Notes under the pieces: model-generated
What the model was told of the DNA's origin: nothing
The model's input: the letters and a program-made list of their open reading frames with translations, nothing else
The model's database searches: none
Shown: positions 36,321 through 44,075 of the stretch, one piece after another
Layout: the number at the start of each line of letters is the position of its first letter
Numbering within the stretch: the first letter of the stretch is position 1
DNA from: Sphingomonas cannabina
Lineage (GTDB): Bacteria > Pseudomonadota > Alphaproteobacteria > Sphingomonadales > Sphingomonadaceae
Reading direction: 5' to 3'
Assembly: GCF_021391395.1 (NCBI RefSeq)
Contig: NZ_CP090059.1
Coordinates: 806,001-870,000, forward strand
Length of the DNA: 64,000 nt
Program-made: the position numbers and the translations under genes

Positions 36321-36396
36321 GTGCTCCTGCGAAAGCAGGAGCCCGGGCCGCAAGCGATCCGCCCGTGATCCATGGCTCCTGCCTTCGCAGGAGCAC
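36321..36396. repeat. Palindromic repeat GTGCTCCTGCGAAAGCAGGA, copy 2
   Basis: Same arms as the element at 30292 with a single G-to-A change in the left loop turn. It sits between the convergent murI and small-ORF genes. Confidence 0.88.
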
Positions 36397-36423
36397 GATC
36401 GAAGTTGTTTCGAGGATGAAGCG

Positions 36424-36603
36424 TCAGGCCGCCGCTGACGGGGCCGGCGGATCGTTGGGGACCATCAGTCGGGCCAGCTGGGCATAGCGATCGGCAAGTT
36501 CGAGATGCAGCCGGCGCGTCATCATGTCGCCGCAGCTCTCCGCCACGGCGCGCTCCTGCGCCTCGCGGCGACGGTAATAGGCCAAGTCCAATCCGTTCGT
36601 CAT
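36424..36603 (-). CDS. Small cytoplasmic protein of unknown function
   Basis: 59 residues starting MTNGLDLAYYRRREAQERAV. It is strongly helical and charged, with RRLHLELADRYAQLARLM as a probable second helix. The pattern looks like a conserved sphingomonad short protein, possibly a helical adaptor or regulator, but no family name is certain. ATG 36603 is preferred over an upstream start because the YYRRRE segment begins just after it and GGGAG lies nearby. It is divergent from hemA across 195 nt. Confidence 0.6.
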   Translation of the reverse strand: MTNGLDLAYYRRREAQERAVAESCGDMMTRRLHLELADRYAQLARLMVPNDPPAPSAAA

Positions 36604-36689
36604 GCTACCACTCCCATCGCGATCAGGGAGAGAGACAACCACTCGCTTGTCGCGGGGCGTGCCGCGCGACTCGACTCGGTTTGTCGCGA

Positions 36690-36698
36690 TGTGGATAA
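36690..36698 (-). promoter_or_regulatory. Perfect DnaA box upstream of hemA
   Basis: TGTGGATAA, the exact reverse complement of the DnaA consensus TTATCCACA, lies 100 nt upstream of the hemA start. Two overlapping GANTC sites (GACTCGACTC, 36668-36677) and two TTGTCGCG copies are close by. A single box argues for promoter control by DnaA rather than an origin. Confidence 0.4.
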
Positions 36699-36798
36699 CC
36701 TAGCATAATCTGCGGGAAAGGTATTGTTCTGAAGCAGGGCGGCCTGGGGCAAATTGTCCGCTGGTCCCTGCGCGCCGGCTGCGGTAGAGGGGCGGGCC

Positions 36799-38043
36799 AT
36801 GAACGACGAGAAACTGGGCGCCCGCAAGGTCGATTATTCGCGGGTCTTCACGCAGGCGATCGACCGGCTTCATGCCGAGGGGCGCTACCGTGTGTTCATC
36901 GACATCCTGCGCAACAAGGGCATGTTCCCCAACGCGCGCTGCTTCGCCGGACACAATGGGCCGAAGCCGATCACCGTGTGGTGCTCCAACGACTATCTCG
37001 CGATGGGCCAGCATCCCAAGGTGATCGCGGCGATGGAGGAAGCGCTGCACGACGTCGGCGCCGGCTCCGGCGGCACGCGCAACATCGGCGGCAACACGCA
37101 TTACCATATCGATCTCGAGGCCGAGCTCGCCGATCTGCACGGCAAGGAAGGCGCGCTGCTGTTCACCTCGGGCTATGTCTCGAACGAGGCGACGCTGTCG
37201 ACGCTGGCCAAGGTGCTGCCGGGCTGCATCATCTATTCGGACGAGCTCAACCACGCCTCGATGATCGCCGGCATCCGCAATTCGGGCTGCGAGAAGCGGG
37301 TGTGGCGGCACAACGACCTCGCGCACCTCGAGGAACTGCTCGCCGCCGACGATCCCGAGACGCCCAAGCTGATCGCGTTCGAGAGCGTCTATTCGATGGA
37401 CGGCGACATCGCGCCGATCGCCGCGATCTGCGACCTCGCCGACCGCTACAATGCGCTGACCTACCTCGACGAGGTCCATGCGGTCGGCATGTACGGCTCG
37501 CACGGCGGCGGCATCTCCGAGCGCGACGCGGTGGCGGACCGGGTGACGATCATCGAGGGCACGCTGGGCAAGGCGTTCGGCGTGATGGGGGGCTATATCG
37601 CCGCCGACCAGACGATCGTCGACGTGATCCGCAGCTACGCGCCGGGGTTCATCTTCACCACCTCGCTGTCGCCGGTGCTGGTCGCCGGCGCGCTGGCGAG
37701 CGTGCGGCACCTCAAGGAGTCGAGCGTCGAGCGCGAAGGGCAGCAGGCGGCCGCCGCGGAGCTGAAGGCGATGATGGCCGAGGTGGGGCTGCCCGTGATG
37801 AACTCGGTCACGCACATCGTGCCGCTGATGGTCGGCGATCCGGTCAAGGCCAAGCGGATCAGCGACATTCTGCTCGCCGAGTATGGGGTGTACGTCCAGC
37901 CGATCAACTATCCGACCGTGCCGCGGGGGACGGAGCGGCTGCGCTTCACTCCTGGTCCGACGCACGACACGGCGATGATGCGCGAGCTGGTCGATGCGCT
38001 GGTGGAGATCTGGGGACGGCTGGAGTTGCGGCTGGCGGCTTAG
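36799..38043 (+). CDS. hemA: 5-aminolevulinate synthase
   Basis: 414 residues. It condenses glycine and succinyl-CoA to 5-aminolevulinate, the first haem precursor in alphaproteobacteria (C4 or Shemin route). It is a fold-type I PLP enzyme: [53 protein letters not shown] and the PLP lysine in EGTLGKAFG. Typical length. A haem-type TonB receptor elsewhere in the window suggests both synthesis and uptake of haem or iron. Confidence 0.96.
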   Translation: MNDEKLGARKVDYSRVFTQAIDRLHAEGRYRVFIDILRNKGMFPNARCFAGHNGPKPITVWCSNDYLAMGQHPKVIAAMEEALHDVGAGSGGTRNIGGNTHYHIDLEAELADLHGKEGALLFTSGYVSNEATLSTLAKVLPGCIIYSDELNHASMIAGIRNSGCEKRVWRHNDLAHLEELLAADDPETPKLIAFESVYSMDGDIAPIAAICDLADRYNALTYLDEVHAVGMYGSHGGGISERDAVADRVTIIEGTLGKAFGVMGGYIAADQTIVDVIRSYAPGFIFTTSLSPVLVAGALASVRHLKESSVEREGQQAAAAELKAMMAEVGLPVMNSVTHIVPLMVGDPVKAKRISDILLAEYGVYVQPINYPTVPRGTERLRFTPGPTHDTAMMRELVDALVEIWGRLELRLAA

Positions 38044-38053
38044 GCTCTTTCCG

Positions 38054-38191
38054 ATCCTCCCCCGCCAGGGGGAGGTGGCACGCGAAGCGTGACGGAGGGG
38101 GCGGAAGCACGCCGATAGTTTGTCGCCGACCTCCCCCTCCGTCAGTCCCCGCCTTCGCGGGGACTGACACCTCCCCCTGGCGGGGGAGGAT
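38054..38191. repeat. Palindromic repeat ATCCTCCCCCGCCAGGGGGA, copy 3
   Basis: Perfect outer arms of about 23 bp. An inner GTCAGTCCCCGCC/GGGGACTGAC hairpin also occurs in copy 1 but on the opposite side. It lies between the convergent hemA and beta-lactamase genes. Confidence 0.88.
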
Positions 38192-38199
38192 TAGGGATT

Positions 38200-39108
38200 T
38201 CAGGCGGCGATCGCGCTTTCACTCACTGCCGAAGCGATCGCCCGCGCTACCGCGGCGTGGGTGGCCGCGAGGGCGTCGGAACTCGCCGTGCTGCCGCTGA
38301 GATAGGACGTCACCAGGATCGGCGGCCGCCCGTTCGGCAACAGCAGGCCGATGTCGTTGTTGCTGCCGCGCTGGCCGGTGCCGGTCTTGTCGGCGACGCG
38401 CCAGCCGCGCGGGACGCCGGCGCGCAGGCGCGTCGCGCCGGTGCGGCTCGCCAGCATCCAGCCCGTCAGCGTGCGGCGCGAGGCGGGCGTCAGCACGCGG
38501 CCGAGCGTCAAGGCGCGAAGCGAATGCAGCATCGCCAGCGGGCTGGTGGTGTCACGCGGGTCGCCCGAAATCGCCTCGTTGAGGATCGGTTCGTAGCGGT
38601 CGATCCTGGTCACTTCGTCGCCGAGCGCGCGCACGAAGCGCGTCAGGCCGGCCGGACCGCCGATCACCGGCAGCAGCAGGTTGGCAGCGGCATTGTCGCT
38701 GGTGGTCATCGTCGCGTGGCAGAGCTCGGCGAGCGTCATCGCGCGGCCGACGTTCCGCTCGGTCACCGGCGAGTTGCCGAGGATGTCGGCGCGCCGCACC
38801 GTCAGCGTCCGGCTCATCTTGAGCCGCCCGGAGTCGGCCGCGTGGAGTACCGCGCCGCTCAAAAGAAATTTGAAGGTGCTGCACAGCGCGAAACGCTCGT
38901 CACCGCGATGGGCGAAACGGCGGCCGCTGTGGGTGTCGAGCACCGCCAGGCCCAGCCGGCCACCGGTCCGGCGCTCGATTCCGCGGATCGTTTCGGCGAA
39001 GGATCGTCCGCCGAAATCGGCGGTCTTCTGGGCTTGTCCCAATCGAACGTCGATCAGTGTGATCGCCGCAAGCCCGCTCATTCCCAACAGCATCTCCCGC
39101 CGGTCCAT
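38200..39108 (-). CDS. bla: Class A beta-lactamase
   Basis: 302 residues with an N-terminal signal (residues 1-25, Arg-Arg near the start). All class A motifs are present: CSTFK with Ser77/Lys80, SDN at 137-139, E173 in RYEPILNE (the ExxLN omega-loop site), and KTG at 241-243. Cys76 precedes the active serine, but no cysteine follows KTGTG at the partner position, so the carbapenemase-type disulfide of KPC/NMC-A enzymes is absent. The ATG at 39108 with GGAGACGAGG upstream is chosen over a longer frame. The divergent LysR gene suggests AmpR-like induction. Confidence 0.93.
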   Translation of the reverse strand: MDRREMLLGMSGLAAITLIDVRLGQAQKTADFGGRSFAETIRGIERRTGGRLGLAVLDTHSGRRFAHRGDERFALCSTFKFLLSGAVLHAADSGRLKMSRTLTVRRADILGNSPVTERNVGRAMTLAELCHATMTTSDNAAANLLLPVIGGPAGLTRFVRALGDEVTRIDRYEPILNEAISGDPRDTTSPLAMLHSLRALTLGRVLTPASRRTLTGWMLASRTGATRLRAGVPRGWRVADKTGTGQRGSNNDIGLLLPNGRPPILVTSYLSGSTASSDALAATHAAVARAIASAVSESAIAA

Positions 39109-39210
39109 CGTCCTCGTCTCCCTTGTCGATGCGGCAAGGATGTCGGCTGGCCGGCGGGCGCACAAACGATCATAACTCGGCCCAGCCACTCGAAAAATTG
39201 GGGTCTGTGA
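39109..39210. promoter_or_regulatory. Divergent bla/LysR control region
   Basis: The 102-nt gap between two start codons must hold both promoters and, by analogy with ampR-bla systems, a LysR-type T-N11-A operator. The A+T-rich stretch ATCATAACT through CGAAAAATTGG (39169-39204) is the likely site. No exact palindrome was identified. Confidence 0.45.
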
Positions 39211-40086
39211 ATGGATCGCTCCCAGCTGCCGCTCAATGCTCTACGCGCCTTCGAGGCGGCGGCGCGGCATTTGAGCCTCACCCGCGCCGGGCTGGAACTG
39301 TGCGTCAGCCAGGCGGCGGTCAGCCATCAGGTCAACCGGCTGGAGGACGTGCTGGGCGTGCAGCTCTTCCACCGCCTGCCGCGCGGGCTCGCGCTCACCG
39401 ACGAGGGGGCGGCGCTGGTGCCGGTGCTGGCCGAGAGCTTCGACCGTATCTCGGCGCTGCTCGACCGCTATGCCGGCGGGCGGCTGCGTGAGGTGCTGAC
39501 GGTGGGGGTGGTCGGCACCTTCGCGACCGGCTGGCTGCTGCCGCGCCTCGCCGAGTTCAACGCCGCGCACCCCTTCGTCGACCTGCGCATCCGCACCAAC
39601 AACAATCGCGTCGACCTGGCGGGGGAGGGGCTCGATTACGCGATCCGCTTCGGCGACGGCGCCTGGCACGGGGTCGAGGCCGATCCGCTGATGGCGGCGC
39701 CGCTGACGCCACTCTGCGCGCCGGCGATGGCGGAGCGAATCGCGCGAGTGGAGGATCTCGCGGGCGAGGTGCTGCTGCGCTCCTACCGGCCCGACGAGTG
39801 GTCGCGCTGGTTCGACGCGGCCGGCGTGCCCTGTCCCACGCTGCACGGGCCGGTGTTCGATTCGTCGGTGACGACCGCCGCCGCGGCGATGGCGGGGAGT
39901 GGCATCGCGCTGCTGCCGGCGGCGATGTTCGCACCGGCGCTCGATCGCGGCGACCTGGTGCGGCCGTTCGCGCTGGAGGTGGAGACCGGCCGCTATTGGC
40001 TGACGCGGCTCAAGACCCGCGCTCCCGATGCGGCGATGCACGCGTTCCGCGACTGGCTGCTCATGTCGGTTAATCCGACGGGCTGA
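39211..40086 (+). CDS. LysR-family regulator, AmpR-like
   Basis: 291 residues with an N-terminal winged helix (about 7-65: LNALRAFEAAARHLSLTRAG then QAAVSHQVNRLE) and a LysR substrate domain. The start LPLNALRAFEAAARHLS is the GcvA/AmpR subgroup pattern. Divergent orientation to bla, separated by 102 nt, strongly suggests that it controls beta-lactamase expression, probably in response to muropeptides. A glycine-cleavage GcvA role is unlikely, since no gcv gene is near. Confidence 0.88.
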   Translation: MDRSQLPLNALRAFEAAARHLSLTRAGLELCVSQAAVSHQVNRLEDVLGVQLFHRLPRGLALTDEGAALVPVLAESFDRISALLDRYAGGRLREVLTVGVVGTFATGWLLPRLAEFNAAHPFVDLRIRTNNNRVDLAGEGLDYAIRFGDGAWHGVEADPLMAAPLTPLCAPAMAERIARVEDLAGEVLLRSYRPDEWSRWFDAAGVPCPTLHGPVFDSSVTTAAAAMAGSGIALLPAAMFAPALDRGDLVRPFALEVETGRYWLTRLKTRAPDAAMHAFRDWLLMSVNPTG

Positions 40087-40208
40087 GTCGCCCGCGGCGT
40101 CTGTTTTCGCGAAAATACGGATCATCGGTGCCACCGGAACGGCGAGCCGAAATTGCGACGTCATGACGTAGAATTTATGCTGCATCGCAGCGACGGGAGG
40201 TATCCGTT

Positions 40209-41105
40209 ATGAGTGCAAAACCGGTTCGTAAGGCTGTGTTCCCCGTGGGTGGCCTCGGCACCCGCTTCCTTCCAGCAACCAAGGCTATCCCCAAGGAAAT
40301 GCTGCCGATCGTCGATCGGCCGCTGATCCAATATGCCGTCGACGAAGCGATCGAGGCGGGGATCGAGCAGATGATCTTCGTCACCGGCCGCGGCAAGGCG
40401 GCGATCGAGGATCACTTCGACATCGCCTTCGAGCTCGAGACGACGATGAGCGGGCGCGGCAAGTCGCTCGACATCCTGGGGCCGACGCGCCTCCGGCCGG
40501 GCGCGGTCACCTATGTCCGCCAGCAGGAGCCGTTGGGGCTCGGCCATGCGGTGTGGTGCGCGCGCGACGTGGTGGGCGACGAGCCGTTCGCCGTCCTCCT
40601 CGCCGACGATTTCATGGTCGGCAAACCGGGCTGCCTCAAGCAGATGATCGACGCCTACAACCGCGTCGGCGGCAACGTGATCTGCGCCGAGGTGGTCCCT
40701 GACGAGCATACGCACCGCTACGGCATCATCACGCCGGGCGCGGCCGACGGTCCGCTGACCGAGGTGAAGGGGCTGGTCGAGAAGCCGGCTCCGGGCACGG
40801 CGCCGTCGAACCTGTCGGTGATCGGCCGCTACATCCTCCAGCCCGAGGTGATGGGGATCCTCTCCGGCCAGGAGAAGGGCGCGGGCGGCGAGATCCAGCT
40901 CACCGACGCGATGGCGCGGATGATCGGCGACCAGCCGTTCCATGGCCTGACCTTCGCCGGCACGCGGTATGACTGTGGGGACAAGGTCGGCTTTCTCCAC
41001 GCCAACATGGCGATGGCGCTGTCGCGCGACGAGATGGCGGACGATGTCGAGCTGATCATGAACGAATTGCTCGAAGCACGGGTCGAGCCGCGTCGCGCGG
41101 CATAA
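40209..41105 (+). CDS. galU: UTP--glucose-1-phosphate uridylyltransferase
   Basis: 298 residues. It makes UDP-glucose. The nucleotidyltransferase signature FPVGGLGTRFLPATKAIPKE is near the N-terminus, followed by EPLGLGHAVWCAR, VLLADDFMVG, GLVEKP and GGEIQLTDAMA. A GGGAGG box precedes the ATG. It is followed after 29 nt by ugd on the same strand. Together they feed UDP-glucose and UDP-glucuronate to the exopolysaccharide cluster. Confidence 0.96.
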   Translation: MSAKPVRKAVFPVGGLGTRFLPATKAIPKEMLPIVDRPLIQYAVDEAIEAGIEQMIFVTGRGKAAIEDHFDIAFELETTMSGRGKSLDILGPTRLRPGAVTYVRQQEPLGLGHAVWCARDVVGDEPFAVLLADDFMVGKPGCLKQMIDAYNRVGGNVICAEVVPDEHTHRYGIITPGAADGPLTEVKGLVEKPAPGTAPSNLSVIGRYILQPEVMGILSGQEKGAGGEIQLTDAMARMIGDQPFHGLTFAGTRYDCGDKVGFLHANMAMALSRDEMADDVELIMNELLEARVEPRRAA

Positions 41106-41134
41106 TTCAAACCATATATTAGAGGAGATTCACG

Positions 41135-42478
41135 ATGCGGATCGTGATGATCGGGTCGGGTTACGTCGGCCTGGTGTCGGGCGCCTGCCTGGCGGATTTC
41201 GGGCATCAGGTCGTCTGCGTCGACAAGGACGCGGGCAAGGTTGCGCGGCTCAAGGGCGGCGAGATCCCGATCTATGAGCCCGGGCTCGACGAGCTGGTCG
41301 AGCGCAACGTCGCGGCGGGGCGCCTGTCCTTCTCGACCGAACTGGCGGAGCCGGTCGAGCAGGCCGATGTCGTGTTCATCGCGGTCGGCACGCCGGCGCG
41401 GCGCGGCGACGGCCATGCCGACCTCTCCTATGTCTATGCCGCGGCCGCCGAGATGGCGCCGTCGCTCCGCGGCTTCACCGTGGTGGTGACCAAGTCGACC
41501 GTGCCGGTCGGTACCGGCGACGAGGTCGAGCGCATCCTGCGCGAGCACAACCCCGATGCCGAGGTCGCCGTCGCCTCCAACCCCGAGTTCCTGCGCGAGG
41601 GCGCGGCGATCCAGGACTTCAAGCGTCCCGACCGCATCGTCATCGGCATCGAGGACGATCGCGCGCGGCCGGTGATGGAGGAAGTCTATCGCCCGCTCTA
41701 CCTCAACCATTCGCCGATCCTGTTCACCGGCCGGCGGACGAGCGAGCTAATCAAATATGCCGCCAACGCCTTCCTCGCGATGAAGATCACCTTCATCAAC
41801 GAGGTCGCCGATTTGTGCGAGCAGGTCGGTGCCGATGTGCAGCAGGTGGCGCGCGGCATCGGTCTCGACAACCGCATCGGGTCCAAGTTCCTCCACGCCG
41901 GGCCGGGCTATGGCGGCTCGTGCTTCCCCAAGGATACGCTGGCGCTGGTCAAGACCGCCGAGGACGCCGGCACGCCGATCCGGCTGGTCGAGGCGACGGT
42001 GGCGGTCAACGACACGCGCAAGCGCGCGATGGGGCGCAAGGTGATCGCCGCCTGCGGCGGATCGGTGCGCGGGCGCAAGGTCGCGGTGCTGGGACTCACC
42101 TTCAAGCCCAATACCGACGACATGCGCGATGCGCCGAGCCTCGCGGTCATCCAGGCGCTCGAGGACGGCGGCGCGCAGGTCTGCGCCTTCGATCCCGAGG
42201 GCATGGCGGCGGCGCGGCCGCTGCTGCCGGGCACCGAGTTCGCCAACTCGCCCTATGAGGCGGCGAAGGATGCGGTGGCGCTGGTGATCGTCACCGAATG
42301 GGATGCGTTCCGCGCGCTCGACCTCCAGAAGCTGCGCGGCGTGATGGCGGGCGACGTGCTCGTCGACCTGCGCAACATCTATCGGCCGGAAGCGGTGACG
42401 GCCGCGGGCTTCACCTACACCGGCATCGGCCGGGCGGTGCAGCCGATCGCGGAGGAGCTCAGCGTGGCCGCGGAATGA
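41135..42478 (+). CDS. ugd: UDP-glucose 6-dehydrogenase
   Basis: 447 residues. It oxidises UDP-glucose to UDP-glucuronate with two NAD. Features are the N-terminal GSGYVGLVSGACLADFGH dinucleotide fold, STVPVGTGDEV, SNPEFLREGAA, KYAANAFLAMKITFINE and catalytic cysteine in GPGYGGSCFPKDT, then FKPNTDDMRDAPS in the C-terminal domain. AGAGGAGAT precedes the ATG. It is the probable second gene of a galU-ugd operon. A likely transcript end is the inverted repeat downstream at 42500-42524. Confidence 0.96.
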   Translation: MRIVMIGSGYVGLVSGACLADFGHQVVCVDKDAGKVARLKGGEIPIYEPGLDELVERNVAAGRLSFSTELAEPVEQADVVFIAVGTPARRGDGHADLSYVYAAAAEMAPSLRGFTVVVTKSTVPVGTGDEVERILREHNPDAEVAVASNPEFLREGAAIQDFKRPDRIVIGIEDDRARPVMEEVYRPLYLNHSPILFTGRRTSELIKYAANAFLAMKITFINEVADLCEQVGADVQQVARGIGLDNRIGSKFLHAGPGYGGSCFPKDTLALVKTAEDAGTPIRLVEATVAVNDTRKRAMGRKVIAACGGSVRGRKVAVLGLTFKPNTDDMRDAPSLAVIQALEDGGAQVCAFDPEGMAAARPLLPGTEFANSPYEAAKDAVALVIVTEWDAFRALDLQKLRGVMAGDVLVDLRNIYRPEAVTAAGFTYTGIGRAVQPIAEELSVAAE

Positions 42479-42499
42479 CCGCGGCCATTGCTATTATAT

Positions 42500-42561
42500 C
42501 GTTACGCAGATGATAGCCGTAACGAAACAACTCATCGCAAAATTGTAAAATATTGTAAAAT
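42500..42561. promoter_or_regulatory. Inverted repeat and phased A-tract leader before the GH16 gene
   Basis: The 152-nt gap contains CGTTACG (42500-42506) and its complement CGTAACG (42518-42524), then two abutting copies of ATTGTAAAAT (42542-42551, 42552-42561). The latter place A-tracts one helical turn apart. The stretch is strikingly A+T-rich for this genome and is probably a regulated promoter region with curved DNA. Confidence 0.5.
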
Positions 42562-42630
42562 ATTAACCAGTAAGCGGTTACATCCCTCGCGGGCGGACTC
42601 GACCGATCCGCCAGCAGCGGGGGATTTAAC

Positions 42631-44040
42631 ATGCGAAGCTACGTCCTGTGCTCGCTTGCGAGCACTCTCTCTCTTTGCGCGCTCGCCGGATGTGCCGGCG
42701 ACGGCGATTCGACCACCACGACTGCGGCGGCCAAGACCGAAGGTCTGGTCGTCATCAACGAGCCGGTGACACCGGTTGCCACCACCGAGCCGACCGCCTC
42801 GGCGCCGACCGCGGCATCGACGCTGTCGGCGACGAGCGTGTCGACTACCAACGCCTTCGCGACCTTCGATTTCGCGAACGGCACCAGCCTGCCGGCCAAG
42901 GCGACCCTTTCGCTCGGATCCGCGGTATTCCGTCCGGGCGCAAGCGTGGCGAACGTGCCCGTCACGCTCGACCGGCCGACGCCCAACACGGTGATCGCGC
43001 GCGTCACCACCGTCAACGGATCGGGTACGACCAAGGCGGTCGCCGGCACCAACTATCGCACCGTCGACACCGTCGTGGTATTTCGGCCGGGCGATCCGCT
43101 GCGTCAGACCATCAGCGTGCCGATCGTGTCGGCGACCGCCGGTCAGCAATTCGCGGTGAAACTACGTGAGGCACCGTGGGGCGCGAATCAGGGTACGTCC
43201 TGGGTGAGCGTCACCGCGAGCTCGTCCGCCGTGGCGACGGCGTCTGCGACCACCGGCTTCCGCGCGCCGCGCACCTTCAAGGCGACCGGCACGCTGCAAT
43301 ATGAGATGAGCAGGGCGAAGATGTGGTGGACCGACACCGGCCATGACGATGCCTGGTCGACCCAGCTCCCGAACGGACGCGCGCAGCCGGCCAATGGCGA
43401 GACCGGCCTGTACCTCGATGGGTGGGTCTATCGGGACAAGGACATCGAGGCGCCGCTGCGCTACACCTGGAACGGCCTGGTGATGCACACGCAGAAGCTG
43501 AAGTCGCCGATCAGCTACAACGGCAAGAGCTACTATTACGGCTCGGTGGTGCTGAGCGGCCACAACACGCCGTCGACCCAGATCGGCTATGGCCAATATG
43601 AGTGGGTGGCGAAGATGCCGAGCCGTCGCGGTGCCTGGCCGGCGTTCTGGTTGATCTCCACCTCGGGCTGGCCGCCCGAGATCGATGTGTTCGAAGGCTT
43701 CGGCTACGAGAGCTATTGGGATTTCGACCGCTACATCGCGTCGACGATCCACGGCGGCGCCAATGCCGTGCGGACGTTCCAGCGCGGCTCGGTGATCCAG
43801 GCGGAGGCGGCCTATGGGCTGTCCGGCTTCTCGCAGGGCTTCCACAGCTATGCGGTCGACATCCAGCCCGACTATATCACCTGGTTCGTCGACGGGGTGG
43901 AGACCTATCAGAGCGTCAACCCGTTCAAGGGTTTCCGCTGGTATCCGATCATGGACGTCGCGGTGAAGACGACCAGCGCCTACGACGACGGCTCGGGCGA
44001 CATGGTAGTCAAGGGCTTCCGCGCCTGGTCATCGTCCTGA
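42631..44040 (+). CDS. Lipoprotein glycoside hydrolase family 16
   Basis: 469 residues. A lipobox ALAGC (Cys21) marks a lipoprotein. A Thr/Ser/Ala-rich linker (25-75) leads to a Calx-beta-like domain (about 80-205, with VVVFRPGDPLRQTISVPI). The GH16 catalytic domain follows with EIDVFE at 350-355 (nucleophile Glu350, acid/base Glu355) plus GQYEWVAKMPSRRGAWPAFW. GH16 enzymes cut beta-1,3/1,4 glucans and related exopolysaccharides. Next to galU-ugd and 5 kb from the exopolysaccharide locus, it is a candidate surface depolymerase for the cell's own polymer. The substrate is unproven. Confidence 0.9.
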   Translation: MRSYVLCSLASTLSLCALAGCAGDGDSTTTTAAAKTEGLVVINEPVTPVATTEPTASAPTAASTLSATSVSTTNAFATFDFANGTSLPAKATLSLGSAVFRPGASVANVPVTLDRPTPNTVIARVTTVNGSGTTKAVAGTNYRTVDTVVVFRPGDPLRQTISVPIVSATAGQQFAVKLREAPWGANQGTSWVSVTASSSAVATASATTGFRAPRTFKATGTLQYEMSRAKMWWTDTGHDDAWSTQLPNGRAQPANGETGLYLDGWVYRDKDIEAPLRYTWNGLVMHTQKLKSPISYNGKSYYYGSVVLSGHNTPSTQIGYGQYEWVAKMPSRRGAWPAFWLISTSGWPPEIDVFEGFGYESYWDFDRYIASTIHGGANAVRTFQRGSVIQAEAAYGLSGFSQGFHSYAVDIQPDYITWFVDGVETYQSVNPFKGFRWYPIMDVAVKTTSAYDDGSGDMVVKGFRAWSSS

Positions 44041-44075
44041 GCGGAAGCGGTCCGACTCGCCGGCACCGTCTCGCG

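Noticed and set aside
36604..36798. Replication origin near hemA
   Set aside because: Only one DnaA box was found and there is no long A+T-rich unwinding region or dnaA/parAB neighbour.
38200..39108. Class A carbapenemase
   Set aside because: The active-site region has Cys76 but no cysteine after KTGTG, so the disulfide typical of KPC/NMC-A/SME is missing.
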